Positions 37,965 through 47,132 of a stretch of 64,000 nt of DNA are shown here, piece by piece. Positions within the stretch are counted from its first letter, which is position 1. Each line of letters opens with the position of its first letter. Under the pieces are notes generated by a model. The model did no database searches. It had not been told where the DNA came from and was given only the letters and a program-made list of their open reading frames with translations. Both the position numbers and the translations under genes were made by a program. Source of the DNA: Pleurocapsa sp. MO_226.B13 (lineage in GTDB: Bacteria > Cyanobacteriota > Cyanobacteriia > Cyanobacteriales > Xenococcaceae); contig JASJEI010000006.1 of NCBI GenBank assembly GCA_030064795.1, positions 1-64,000 on the forward strand, in the 5' to 3' direction.

Positions 37965-38159
37965 GATTGTAAATTCAAATTTACAAATTTAGTTCATCTC
38001 AACAGTAGATTTAAATTTTACTGGCTTTGAGCTTGGAAGGAGGAAGATTTTGCCTAATTCTTTTTGCCTCTAGTTGAGTTTGGGCATAAGATATCAAAAA
38101 TAACTGAGGGCAAATCCCGATTTGTTCTCCTCCTTTGTCTTTATTTCTCGTTCCTCAAA

Positions 38160-39014
38160 ATGTTCGATCTTCAACTTTGGTTTAATGGTATTGCTGTTGG
38201 TAGTATTCTGGCCTTAGCTGCTATTGGCTTAACCCTTACCTATGGCATCCTCAATCTCTCCAACTTTGCTCATGGAGACTTTATGACTCTGGGGGCTTAT
38301 TTGACTTGGTTGGCAAATGTCGGTGGTTTAAATATTTGGCTGGCGATGATTTTAGGAGCATTGGGAACAATTATCGCCATGCTGATTTCAGAATATTTAC
38401 TCTGGAAACCAATGCGAGATCGCCGAGCTAGCGATACGACTCTGATTATTATTTCGATTGGGCTTGCTTTATTTGTCCGCAACGGCATTCTCTTGCTTTA
38501 TGGTGGTAGCAACCAACTATACCAATTACCCGTAGTTCCCGCACTACAATTTGGAACTTTACGTATTGCTTATTACCGTTTGATCGTAATTGGACTGGCG
38601 ATCGCTGCCATCGTCGCCCTACATATCATTTTACAGAATACCAAGATTGGTAAAGCGATGCGAGCAGTTGCCGACAACATCGATCTAGCTAGAGTTTCAG
38701 GAATTAATGTCGAACGGGTTGTTCTTTGGACGTGGGTAATCACTGGGACGCTAACCGCTTTTGCTGGGGGAATGTATGGCTTAATTGCGGTAGTCCGCCC
38801 CAATATGGGCTGGTTTTTGATTTTACCGATGTTTGCCTCGGTAATTTTGGGAGGAATTGGCAATCCCTACGGTGCGATCGTCGGTGCATTGATCATTGGG
38901 ATTGCCCAAGAATTAAGCGTACCTTTTTTGGGTTCAGAATACAAGTTAGGGGTAGCTTTGGCGATTATGGTCATTATCCTTTTAGTTCGTCCTCAAGGAA
39001 TATTTAAAAGTTAA
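38160..39014 (+). CDS. Branched-chain amino acid ABC transporter permease (LivH type)
   Basis: From the ATG at 38160 the protein is 284 residues, the usual LivH length. A longer frame back to 38064 would add 32 unlikely residues. It has about eight helices and the family blocks GLTLTYGILNLSNFAHGDFM and, near the C-terminus, ILGGIGNPYGAIVGALIIG. It is one permease of an ATP-driven uptake system for hydrophobic amino acids, comparable to NatD of Anabaena. The partner permease, ATPases and binding protein are not adjacent here. Confidence 0.9.
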   Translation: MFDLQLWFNGIAVGSILALAAIGLTLTYGILNLSNFAHGDFMTLGAYLTWLANVGGLNIWLAMILGALGTIIAMLISEYLLWKPMRDRRASDTTLIIISIGLALFVRNGILLLYGGSNQLYQLPVVPALQFGTLRIAYYRLIVIGLAIAAIVALHIILQNTKIGKAMRAVADNIDLARVSGINVERVVLWTWVITGTLTAFAGGMYGLIAVVRPNMGWFLILPMFASVILGGIGNPYGAIVGALIIGIAQELSVPFLGSEYKLGVALAIMVIILLVRPQGIFKS

Positions 39015-39023
39015 CAATTCCGC

Positions 39024-39722
39024 TTACTGAACGTATTTAGTCACATCCTCGCCACATTCATCAGCCAGATAAGATAAGGAACGAAAGCGCAACATCGTAA
39101 ACTGCTCGTACAAGGGATTTAGTTTACATAAGGGAGGAATGTGGGCAATTGTACGTCCAAACAAGTTTATATCCCGTTCAAAAGGACACTGGGGTGGAAT
39201 AACTTTACAGACAAATTTAGCCAAACGGGGGTCTTTTATTTCCATGCCTTCAAGCCAGTCTTTGACAGGATAAAGGACATCTACACCTGATTTGGCTTTT
39301 TCAGGTGGCGGAGTCAACCCCGTAGCAGCACCCGCAGTAGGTTCTTCTTTTTCAGGTTTATAGAGAGTATTTTCCAGAGACTTGAGAGCCTCTACTTCTA
39401 TTTCGAGAGCATCGCTAAATTGATGTAGCAAGTCGTATTCAGGTGCAGAATAAACGCCATCGGCAACAGCAACCAATACCGCAGTACGGAGAAAATTTTC
39501 CGCTGTCTCTGGCTCTTTACCCAAATTCTCTGCCAGTTCTTCTGGGGTAATTTCTTCTAATCGATCGCTAGTGTTGATGTTGGCTAAATCTTGAGTTAAT
39601 TGACCAATTAATTCTTTTTCTTCAGGGTCATAATGCCCATCTGCTAGGGCAACAGTATACAAACCTCTAAGCCAAGCCACAATCTGGCGATCGCTATATG
39701 TGGATTCAGTAATAGTACTCAT
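39024..39722 (-). CDS. TerB-like / Mo-dependent nitrogenase C-terminal-domain protein
   Basis: The 232-residue protein has an N-terminal helical TerB-like region (QIVAWLRGLYTVALADGHYD, VADGVYSAPEYDLL), a Pro/Glu linker near residue 130, and a C-terminal domain (about 150-232) of the type named Mo-dependent nitrogenase C-terminal: KDPRLAKFVCKVIPPQCPFE and CKLNPLYEQ...LADECGED. Despite the name this domain is widespread in non-fixing cyanobacteria and its function is unknown. Convergent with the LivH gene. Confidence 0.85.
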   Translation of the reverse strand: MSTITESTYSDRQIVAWLRGLYTVALADGHYDPEEKELIGQLTQDLANINTSDRLEEITPEELAENLGKEPETAENFLRTAVLVAVADGVYSAPEYDLLHQFSDALEIEVEALKSLENTLYKPEKEEPTAGAATGLTPPPEKAKSGVDVLYPVKDWLEGMEIKDPRLAKFVCKVIPPQCPFERDINLFGRTIAHIPPLCKLNPLYEQFTMLRFRSLSYLADECGEDVTKYVQ

Positions 39723-39915
39723 TTTATTTAATATCTATTATCGATTATCGATCCTCAATCGCTGGTTTGGAACTAAGCTTAAACCAGATCGAATCTCAAA
39801 TATTCATTGTCTAGTAAATAATCAATATAGATCATAACTAAAACTGCCGACAAAACTGTTTAAAATTGAAGAATATAGTATCTATTATCTAAATTAAGGT
39901 TAATTAACGGTCATT

Positions 39916-40839
39916 ATTCACGAGATTAGATTACAGGTAACAGGCAAAAGTCAACGTCTAGATCTTTGGCTGTCGGCTCAACTAAGCGATCTTTCTCGCT
40001 CTCGGATTCAAAAGCTAATCGAATCTGGTAACGTTTACTTAAACGATCGCCTATGCAGCAGCAAAAAAATTAAAGTGATTCCTGGCGATCGCCTGAATAT
40101 TATTATTCCCGATCCAGAGAAACTAGACCTTACTCCCGAAAAAATTCCTCTAGATATTCTGTTTGAAGACGAACATCTCATTATTGTTAATAAACCGGCA
40201 GGTATGGTGGTGCATCCCGCACCAGGTCACTCTACTGGTACACTGGTTCACGCTTTGCTGGCTCATTGCGATCGCCTAGCTGGAATTGGTGGTATCGAAC
40301 GTCCAGGTATCGTCCACCGTATAGACAAAGATACTACTGGGGCAATTGTCGTGGCAAAAAGCGACCGCGCTCATCAAAATTTACAAGCACAAATTAAAGC
40401 TAAAACTGCTCGTAGGGAGTACTGGGGAATCATCTATGGTTCTTTTCCTCAAGAAACTGGCACGATTGATTTACCCATTGGTCGTCATCATGGCGATCGC
40501 AAAAAGATGGCGGTTATTCCCGTAGAAAAGGGTGGCAGAGAAGCAATTACTCACTGGCAAATTCTGGAAAGAATCGGCAACTACAGCCTGATGCAGTTCC
40601 TTCTGGAGACAGGACGTACTCATCAAATCAGAGTTCATTGCAGCCACCAGGGACACCCTTTAGTTGGCGATCGCACTTATGGTTCAAATCGCTCTATTAA
40701 GGTTAATTTATCTGGTCAAGCTCTCCATGCTCGGCAATTATCTTTGCTCCATCCCATCTCAGGCGAACTAATTGAAGCGATCGCCCCTCTACCAGCCGAA
40801 TTGACCAAACTACTACAAGTATTACGCAATCGAAATTAA
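39916..40839 (+). CDS. RluD-type pseudouridine synthase with N-terminal S4 domain
   Basis: The catalytic domain carries the RluD signature GIVHRIDKDTTGAIVVAKSD, with the catalytic Asp, and HPAPGHSTGTLVHALLAHC. Upstream of the first in-frame Met the same frame continues with a clear S4 RNA-binding domain (QRLDLWLSAQLSDLSRSRIQ, KLIESGNVYLND). The gene must therefore start before the ATG at 40075. After the stop at 39901 there is no ATG, GTG or TTG before the S4 domain; the best candidate is ATT at 39916 (or 39913), giving 307 residues, the family length. It isomerises uridines in 23S rRNA. Confidence 0.8.
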   Translation: MHEIRLQVTGKSQRLDLWLSAQLSDLSRSRIQKLIESGNVYLNDRLCSSKKIKVIPGDRLNIIIPDPEKLDLTPEKIPLDILFEDEHLIIVNKPAGMVVHPAPGHSTGTLVHALLAHCDRLAGIGGIERPGIVHRIDKDTTGAIVVAKSDRAHQNLQAQIKAKTARREYWGIIYGSFPQETGTIDLPIGRHHGDRKKMAVIPVEKGGREAITHWQILERIGNYSLMQFLLETGRTHQIRVHCSHQGHPLVGDRTYGSNRSIKVNLSGQALHARQLSLLHPISGELIEAIAPLPAELTKLLQVLRNRN

Positions 40840-40888
40840 TTTACTGCGCTTTTCAATTGGATAGACCACACAAGTTCAACCAATAATT

Positions 40889-40916
40889 AGCTAAAAGCTA
40901 AAAGCTAAAAGCTAAA
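40889..40916. repeat. 7-bp tandem repeat (AGCTAAA x4)
   Basis: Four exact copies of AGCTAAA lie after the pseudouridine synthase gene. Related AGCTATT/AGCTCTT phrases occur at about 58065-58090. Confidence 0.85.
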
Positions 40917-40976
40917 AACCAGATCATGATAAGCATAGTCCATTCAATTGAAAACTGCTGTAAATAAGAGCTAAAT

Positions 40977-41053
40977 CCAAAAAGAGGGATGTTATAAATT
41001 AACAACATAATCCTTTGTAGAACTATTCTGCTAATTTACAACTCCCTCTTTGG
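40977..41053 (-). terminator. Long hairpin after cpcG
   Basis: On the minus strand, CCAAAGAGGGA followed by GTTGTAAATTA pairs with TTAATTTATAAC followed by TCCCTCTTTTTGG, giving a stem of about 20 bp around a loop of about 28 nt. A T-run lies at its base. It is about 58 bp past the cpcG stop and probably ends that transcript. Confidence 0.7.
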
Positions 41054-41111
41054 GTTGTTTTAGTTGTTAATTCAACAAACTGACTTGGATAAATATCTTT
41101 TGATATCTAGT

Positions 41112-41870
41112 TTAAGTAGTTTTACGATAGGGAACTTTAGATAAGTAGTCGATATTGGTCGCCGAATTAGTGCGAGGAGCATTGGCTCTTGTAGGAAGGC
41201 TACGAGCCATACCTAAATACAAAGCAGGACTTCCAGCCTTGGGTTGTTTCTCTTGGGGAGTAAAACGACGTACTTCGGTCTGCCAAATAATTTGAGGGAA
41301 TCCTAAGATAGAACGATAGTATTCGTCATAACGAGGGGATTTAATATTGAAGGGACGCTCGCCCTGCTGACGACCAGCAAGTACTCGACGGCGTTGGTAA
41401 GGTACGATGTCGTAACCGAAGTTCTCCATGTACTCTTCGCTGTCTAAAAGTTCATCAACGAAACCTTCAATACCTTTAGTAGCTACTTTAATCGACCAAG
41501 CAATTTTCTCTCTTTCGTTGTAGACATCGCGTCCCAAAACTCTTTGGATACACTGTTCGACAAAGCGATAGTTGCTGTTTTTCGCATAGAAACTGTTGTA
41601 AAAAGTTTCTGAAAGTAACAAACCACGAATAAAATCGCGAACGGTAATTTGACCATTGCGTAATTGAGATTCTAGAAATCTTTCGCGATCGCTACGGAAA
41701 GCATAGAAAAAAATCTGGCGATAGGCTGCATTAATTAACTCGTTCATTTCAGTCAAAGAAAAGGCATTCTCTGCTGAATAAATTTTGGCTTGATCGTCTC
41801 CACCAACATCGTATCCATTGACACGAGGATTTTGGGAACTGGGTTTGTAATCCAATAAGGGAATAGACAA
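41112..41870 (-). CDS. cpcG: Phycobilisome rod-core linker CpcG
   Basis: The protein matches CpcG rod-core linkers: [20 protein letters not shown] at the start and the pfam linker domain (about 30-180) with [20 protein letters not shown], then [16 protein letters not shown] and [16 protein letters not shown] place the start at TTG 41870 because a GGAGG ribosome site lies seven bases upstream and the next residues are the conserved CpcG N-terminus; this gives 252 residues. CpcG attaches phycocyanin rods to the core. It is separated from cpcS by about 150 bp on the same strand. Confidence 0.93.
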   Translation of the reverse strand: MSIPLLDYKPSSQNPRVNGYDVGGDDQAKIYSAENAFSLTEMNELINAAYRQIFFYAFRSDRERFLESQLRNGQITVRDFIRGLLLSETFYNSFYAKNSNYRFVEQCIQRVLGRDVYNEREKIAWSIKVATKGIEGFVDELLDSEEYMENFGYDIVPYQRRRVLAGRQQGERPFNIKSPRYDEYYRSILGFPQIIWQTEVRRFTPQEKQPKAGSPALYLGMARSLPTRANAPRTNSATNIDYLSKVPYRKTT

Positions 41871-42022
41871 GTTTAAACCTCCGTCTATTGTTTTGTATAT
41901 TAAAATTCTTAGTCCCAATCATACGGTAGATAGGGGCTGAGAATAAATAACGGTAACAAAATATTACAGAGTCGTAATTAATTTTTCCTTATCTAACTTC
42001 TCACCTCATAATCGGTGATTAA

Positions 42023-42619
42023 TTACCAACCTGAGATCGCAAAAGCTTCGGTATTGCTGTTTTCTGATTTGGGTGTCGATCCTTCTGTTGTGACGCGAGA
42101 TTCGGCACAAAAAGTAGCAGTATTAAATCCACCAAATCTTTTGACAGTGCTGCTACGCAAACGCAAATCGGGATTGACAAACCAAAAACGTTCGATGATA
42201 CTCATAGTTTCGTATTCGGTAATCAAAACTAATCCGTCTTCTTCGTCCATGTGATATTCTCCAGCCACAGGAACGATCTCTGCGTAGCCTCTTTCTCGCA
42301 GTAATTTGCCTTTTCTGGGATTATCTGGAGCGGGAATTAAGGCAAATACAGTTGTTCCTTTATGGTCTTCATTTTCCTTGTCCCATGCCATCGAACCGTC
42401 CCAACTGACAAACGCACCACCGATCGCATTTGTCGGATCTTCGTCGTGCATTTGACAAATTGCAGCTATTTTTTCATCATCGGCATCGAGAAATTCTACA
42501 TTAATATCCGAGCCACCACTCTCGGCCCTTCTAAATGGTAAGTGGTGAGTAGTACGTTGCGATCGCCACTGTCCCGCACTCTGTTGAAAGAATTCTTTAG
42601 CGTCTTTGATTGGATTCAT
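42023..42619 (-). CDS. cpcS: CpcS/CpeS-type phycobiliprotein lyase
   Basis: A 198-residue lipocalin-fold chromophore lyase. Family blocks are EFFQQSAGQWRSQRTTHHL, RAESGGSDI, WDGSMAWDKE, LLRERGYAEIVPVAGEY and ERFWFVNPDLRLRSSTVKRF. CpcS-type lyases attach phycocyanobilin to a conserved Cys of phycocyanin and allophycocyanin beta subunits. The C-terminus extends about 25 residues beyond the usual end (EGSTPKSENSNTEAF). It lies next to cpcG and nblA, making a small phycobilisome gene group. Confidence 0.88.
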   Translation of the reverse strand: MNPIKDAKEFFQQSAGQWRSQRTTHHLPFRRAESGGSDINVEFLDADDEKIAAICQMHDEDPTNAIGGAFVSWDGSMAWDKENEDHKGTTVFALIPAPDNPRKGKLLRERGYAEIVPVAGEYHMDEEDGLVLITEYETMSIIERFWFVNPDLRLRSSTVKRFGGFNTATFCAESRVTTEGSTPKSENSNTEAFAISGW

Positions 42620-42663
42620 GGTCAGATAATCTTTTTTTATTGCTTATATAAATATATCTACTA

Positions 42664-42693
42664 TTTGTTAGCTTTTGTTAGCTTTTGTTAGCT
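42664..42693. repeat. 10-bp tandem repeat (TTTGTTAGCT x3)
   Basis: Three exact copies plus a partial fourth lie in the divergent region between cpcS and nblA. Confidence 0.85.
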
Positions 42694-42928
42694 TTTGCCT
42701 CATTTTGCTGCCTGCTATTCAATTTTAAAATTTTTTCCGCATCTAAATACACTAAAAATACATTTTAGCTATAAGTATTTGATAACTTTTTGTTGCTTTA
42801 ATTAATTATTGCTTGACAATGAAGACAACTTATAATCCAAAGTGCTAGATTAATTAAAAATCAAGGCACGGCAAAAATTTAAAATTTACCTGCCAAATGT
42901 AAACCGACAAACTTTAGGAGGAAGATGA

Positions 42929-43096
42929 ATGGATTTTTCAGCCCAGTTAAGCTTAGAACAGCAATTTAAATTGAAAGTTCTTCAAGAACAAGTGCAAGGC
43001 TTGAGCAAAGAACAAGCTCAAGAATATTTACTAGAGATGTTTCGTCAAATGATGGTCAAAGACAATTTAGTTAAACATCTACTCAAAAATGCATAA
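42929..43096 (+). CDS. nblA: Phycobilisome degradation protein NblA
   Basis: A 55-residue protein, MDFSAQLSLEQQFKLKVLQE followed by QVQGLSKEQAQEYLLEMFRQ, is a clear NblA. The helical SLEQQFKL start and AQEYLLEMFRQMM are the family signature. NblA acts as an adaptor bringing phycobiliproteins to Clp protease during nutrient stress. The start at 42929 is supported by an AGGAGG ribosome site at 42917; an overlapping ATG at 42925 is in another frame. A TATAAT lies at 42831, but the TTGACA at 42813 is too close to be its -35. It is divergent from cpcS. Confidence 0.95.
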   Translation: MDFSAQLSLEQQFKLKVLQEQVQGLSKEQAQEYLLEMFRQMMVKDNLVKHLLKNA

Positions 43097-43531
43097 TGCT
43101 TTTGATGGTCGATTTTTTCAGTTATATATGTAGTGTGAAGTGTGCTGTCTAAAAAGCAAGAGATTGCCACAGGAGTAAAATTTTCTCCTACAACTGATAG
43201 CACGATTTTAAAATTAGAAAGTAAGCTCAACTAAGGCGTTCTTTGTAACGAAATATTAAGATCGAACGCTTCGCAACTACACTATTTTTGATTGGTTTTA
43301 CTCTTACTTACTCACTAAACAAAATAAGAGCGATACAGACGCAAATTTGATACTGAAGCCGATACATTTGTCAGTAGCAAATTTGACATAATACTAAATT
43401 ATATTGAGTAGTATGCCAGTTATTGATTGATTTTTAAAGAATAATTTACTTATGGCTATAGATTTTATTCAGAGGAAACATTACCTCTTAGAATAAATTA
43501 AAGTAGTGAGTAAAAATACCAAGCAATACTA
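43097..43531. other. Intergenic region, no gene recognised
   Basis: 435 bp between nblA and the PedR-like gene. No frame with recognisable homology, no terminator-quality hairpin and no repeat were found. Confidence 0.5.
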
Positions 43532-43822
43532 ATGGAAGCAGAGAAACTGAGTCATGAAGCATTATTGTCAGCGCGGGAATTAGAAATTGTCGAGTTAGTA
43601 GTGACTGGTTTGAGCAATCATAAAATTGCCCAAGAACTTGAGATCAGTAAAAGGACAGTTGATAACCACATCAGCAATATCCTGAAAAAAACGGGTACGG
43701 CAAATCGTGTGGAATTAGTCCGTTGGTCTTTACAGTGGGGAAAAGTCTGTATAGATAATGTGAACTGTTGTTCTCTACCAAAGATCGGTCACAACCTAGA
43801 CTGCAATGAAATGGTTTCTTGA
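43532..43822 (+). CDS. pedR: Single-domain LuxR-type regulator, PedR-like
   Basis: A 96-residue protein consisting almost wholly of a LuxR HTH (SARELEIVELVVTGLSNHKI, then EISKRTVDNHISNILKKTG). A short tail, VCIDNVNCCSLP, has Cys73, Cys79 and Cys80. In Synechocystis the small regulator PedR has this layout; its Cys80 is reduced by thioredoxin when photosynthetic electron flow is high, changing DNA binding. The tail and size support orthology. It overlaps the next start by 17 bp. Confidence 0.8.
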   Translation: MEAEKLSHEALLSARELEIVELVVTGLSNHKIAQELEISKRTVDNHISNILKKTGTANRVELVRWSLQWGKVCIDNVNCCSLPKIGHNLDCNEMVS

Positions 43823-44375
43823 ACTTAAACTGACAAGGCTAGTTTTAGCGAGCGCTATATGGAGTCTATTTGGTTGTGAGGACTCCAGATATATCACCCC
43901 CCCAACTCAAACTATCAACGCTACGCTCAATTCCGCTGCAGCCGAAACCTCTTCCCATTTTTCCTACGATGGTCGCTATCTAATTTATACTAGCGATCGC
44001 AATTCCCAACGCAGTATATTTCTTTACGATTTGCAACGTCGTCGTTTAATACCTCTTCCTGGTTTGAATCAGCCAGGTAGTATGCAGTTTCAGGCAGATA
44101 TCAGTGCTGATGGACGCTATATAGTCTACGTGTCCGAACAACTAGGTAAAACTGATATTTTTTTATACGATCGCTCAACAGCAAAAAGCAAAAACCTGAC
44201 TAGAAATTTTATCGGAGAAGTCCGCAATCCTAGTATAAGTGGTAATGGACGTTTTGTTTCTTTTGAAGGTAATCGTTCGGGACAATGGGACATTGAAATT
44301 TACGATCGCGGAGTAGGGATAGATTTTTCCCAACCCCGTAGTTTTCCTAATTTGCCTGGTAGCGATGAGCAGTAG
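43806..44375 (+). CDS. TolB-like beta-propeller lipoprotein
   Basis: A 189-residue protein. Residues 1-24 form a signal peptide ending SLFGC, a plausible lipobox Cys. Three WD40/TolB-type blades follow, with repeats on the pattern SxDGRYLIYTSDRN..IFLYDL, SADGRYIVYVSE.. IFLYDR and SGNGRFVSFEGNR.. IEIYDR. It is probably membrane-anchored in the periplasm, with binding rather than enzymatic function. It overlaps the end of pedR by 17 bp, suggesting co-transcription. Confidence 0.8.
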   Translation: MKWFLELKLTRLVLASAIWSLFGCEDSRYITPPTQTINATLNSAAAETSSHFSYDGRYLIYTSDRNSQRSIFLYDLQRRRLIPLPGLNQPGSMQFQADISADGRYIVYVSEQLGKTDIFLYDRSTAKSKNLTRNFIGEVRNPSISGNGRFVSFEGNRSGQWDIEIYDRGVGIDFSQPRSFPNLPGSDEQ

Positions 44376-44537
44376 ACGTAATTACCAACAAAAGAAACTA
44401 AAAAATTAAAAACGCGATCGCTCTTCAAAGTATTCTCGTACACTAGGCTGGCGACTAAAATTTGTGTATTATTTTAATTTGGGTCGCGAAGTAGCAACCA
44501 AACCAGTCAGTTCAGTAAGTCGAAAGCGAAAAAAACA

Positions 44538-46301
44538 ATGCCATCGCCAAATAATCCGCGTCGAACCAAAATTGTTGCCACAGTCGGGCCAGCTACGCTC
44601 AAACCTGATATTTTACGTAGGCTAATCAAAGCAGGGGCAACCACCCTGAGAATTAATTTTTCTCACGGTACGCAACAAGACCATCAAAAGGCGATCCGCT
44701 TAATCAGACAAACTGCTTTTGAACTAGATCAGCCCGTGGGCATCCTACAGGATCTACAGGGGCCAAAAATTCGCTTGGGTAAATTTGCCTGTGGCAAAAT
44801 TAAGTTGGAGAAAGAAGATCCATTTATTCTCACTAGTCGCAAACAAGTAGAATGCAACCAGGAGATAAGTTATGTTAGCTACGACAAACTAGCCCAGGAA
44901 GTACCCGAAAAGGCAACTATCTTACTTGACGATGGCAAGGTAGAGATGCGGGTAGAAAAAATCGATAAAGCGAATCAGAACTTACATTGTCGAGTTGTGG
45001 TAGGGGGATATCTTTCTAGTAACAAGGGAGTAAACTTCCCTGGTGTCTGCCTCTCGGTTAGAGCTCTAACTACAAAAGACCGCGAAGACCTTATGTTTGG
45101 TTTAGACCAGGGGGTGGACTGGATCGCCCTGAGTTTTGTGCGCAATCCTCAAGATATTTTAGAAATCAAAGATTTAATCTCTAGTGCGGGTAAATCCATT
45201 CCTGTAATCGCCAAAATAGAGAAACACGAAGCGATCGAACAGATGGATGCAATTCTCTCTCTTTGCGATGGAGTTATGGTAGCTAGAGGGGATCTGGGCG
45301 TTGAGTTACCCGCCGAAGATGTGCCAATTCTGCAAAAACGCCTAATTACTACGGCCAACAAGCTAGGTATACCTGTTATTACCGCTACTCAAATGCTCGA
45401 TAGCATGGTCAATAATCCTCGACCTACTCGTGCAGAAGTATCTGATGTGGCAAATGCTATTTTAGACGGTACAGATGCGGTGATGCTTTCTAACGAAACA
45501 GCAGTAGGTAACTACCCTGTCGAAGCAGTAAAAACTATGGCAACTATTGCCTGTCGGATTGAAAAAGAGCAGCAGATTAACAACTTCAAAACCAAACAAA
45601 CTAAACGCTCAATTACCCACGCTATCTCGGCTGCTGTCGGTCAGATTGCATCTCAACTAGATGCTGCTGCTATTATGACCTTAACCAAAACTGGTGCAAC
45701 GGCACGTAATGTTTCTAAATTTAGACCCAAGACACCGATCCTGGCGATCACACCTCATGTTTATGTATCTCGTAGATTACAGCTTGTTTGGGGTGTAAGA
45801 CCGCTGCTAGTTCTAGATTTGTCTTCTACTAATCAAACTTTCCAAGCAGCAATCAACGTCGCCCAAGAAAAAAACTGGCTATCCGCTGGCGATTTGGTAG
45901 TAATGACTGCGGGGACTCTTCAAGGTGTATCGGGTTCGACCGATCTGATCAAGGTTGAGTTGGTCAAAGCAGTTTTGGGCGAAGGTTCGGGAATCGGACA
46001 GGGAGCGATTAGCGGTAGAGCTAGGGTAGCTCACAGTGCCAGAGACATTAATGACTTTAATCCTGGAGAGATTTTAGTTACTCCCTCGACCAACGCTCAA
46101 TTTGTCGATATTATCCGCCAGGCATCGGGAATTATTACCGAAGAAGACAACATAACCAGCCATGCTGCCGTGATCGGTTTGCGCTTAGGTATACCCGTAA
46201 TTGTCGGCTTAAAAAATGCTACCGAGGTGATTCGCGAAGGGGCGATTTTAACCGTAGATGCCAAACGAGGCATAGTTTATTCTGGAGCAGTAGATAAATA
46301 G
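44538..46301 (+). CDS. pyk: Pyruvate kinase with C-terminal PEP-utilising mobile domain
   Basis: A 587-residue protein. The N-terminal 470 residues are pyruvate kinase: RTKIVATVGPAT, RINFSHGTQQDH, LQDLQGPKIRLG, VIAKIEKHEAIEQMD and the ADP-site TATQMLDSM. An added domain of about 105 residues carries GEILVTPSTNAQFVDIIRQA and GIITEEDNITSHAAVIG with the phospho-His of PEP-utilising enzymes. This extension is common in cyanobacterial and Bacillus pyruvate kinases. It makes pyruvate and ATP from PEP. Confidence 0.96.
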   Translation: MPSPNNPRRTKIVATVGPATLKPDILRRLIKAGATTLRINFSHGTQQDHQKAIRLIRQTAFELDQPVGILQDLQGPKIRLGKFACGKIKLEKEDPFILTSRKQVECNQEISYVSYDKLAQEVPEKATILLDDGKVEMRVEKIDKANQNLHCRVVVGGYLSSNKGVNFPGVCLSVRALTTKDREDLMFGLDQGVDWIALSFVRNPQDILEIKDLISSAGKSIPVIAKIEKHEAIEQMDAILSLCDGVMVARGDLGVELPAEDVPILQKRLITTANKLGIPVITATQMLDSMVNNPRPTRAEVSDVANAILDGTDAVMLSNETAVGNYPVEAVKTMATIACRIEKEQQINNFKTKQTKRSITHAISAAVGQIASQLDAAAIMTLTKTGATARNVSKFRPKTPILAITPHVYVSRRLQLVWGVRPLLVLDLSSTNQTFQAAINVAQEKNWLSAGDLVVMTAGTLQGVSGSTDLIKVELVKAVLGEGSGIGQGAISGRARVAHSARDINDFNPGEILVTPSTNAQFVDIIRQASGIITEEDNITSHAAVIGLRLGIPVIVGLKNATEVIREGAILTVDAKRGIVYSGAVDK

Positions 46302-46374
46302 TCATCGAGATCGGTACTATAGCATCGATCGCCCTCCTAAACTTGTCGTTTTAACTAGTTTAGGTACTGCGATA

Positions 46375-47064
46375 TTAGACTAGGTTGTATTCTAGAGCAT
46401 AGGTAATTAGTTCGATTCGGTTACTTGTATCCGACTTACGTAACAAACTGCTCACGTATTTTTCAATGGTACGGTGAGACAAATGGAGTTGTTGACCAAT
46501 TTCAATATTGGAATGCCCCTTCATCAACAGTTTTAGTACTTCTTGCTCTCTTGAGGTCAATTCTAATTTTGCTGGCAATTTCAAATCCTCAAAATCTGTT
46601 GCCGAGTTACTATTGATAGTAGCTCTATCGGGACTAGATTCATGCTTATCGCGATCGCTCCTATGGGAAAATCTTAATTCCGAATGAACAATTTGCGATC
46701 GCTCTAATAGATTGCGAATGATCGCGCCTAATTCTTCCATCTCAAATGGTTTGGGCAAATAAATGTCACATCCAGACTGATAACCCCGAATCCGTTCGTT
46801 CATCTCGACACATTTGCTTAACAAGATAACTGGTAACAAACGATACTGAGGTAGTTGACGAATACTTTTGACTAGTTCATAGCCATTTTTTCCTGGCATT
46901 TTGATATCAGAAATTAGCAGATGAGGGTGGTATTTCTCTAACATTGATAGAGCTTGAGTGCCATTTTCCGCGCTAATAACTGAATATCCCGAAAATTCCA
47001 AATAATCGCTGACAGATAGACGAATTCCTGGGTCATCTTCCGCAATTAAAATCAATAGAGGCAT
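46375..47064 (-). CDS. NarL/LuxR-type response regulator (Ycf29-like)
   Basis: A 229-residue protein. The receiver domain (about 1-120) has the acidic pair AEDDPG, the phosphoacceptor Asp in LLISDIKMPGKNGYE, Ser in LLSK and Lys in LPKPFE. A linker rich in Ser/Asp precedes a LuxR HTH (about 163-225) reading LTSREQEVLKLLMKGHSNIE and LSHRTIEKYVSSLLRK. The MPGKNGYE receiver is close to the Ycf29 type found in cyanobacteria and red-algal plastids. No histidine kinase lies nearby. Target genes cannot be inferred. Confidence 0.88.
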   Translation of the reverse strand: MPLLILIAEDDPGIRLSVSDYLEFSGYSVISAENGTQALSMLEKYHPHLLISDIKMPGKNGYELVKSIRQLPQYRLLPVILLSKCVEMNERIRGYQSGCDIYLPKPFEMEELGAIIRNLLERSQIVHSELRFSHRSDRDKHESSPDRATINSNSATDFEDLKLPAKLELTSREQEVLKLLMKGHSNIEIGQQLHLSHRTIEKYVSSLLRKSDTSNRIELITYALEYNLV

Positions 47065-47132
47065 TCACTTCTGCGTGTTTTTTTATCTGTATACTCTATA
47101 ACTATTCTATATTAATATTTTCTTTATATTTT

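Noticed and set aside
42813..42836. TTGACA and TATAAT upstream of nblA as a sigma-70 promoter
   Set aside because: The spacing is only 12 bp, far from the usual 17; the -10 may still be real with another -35.
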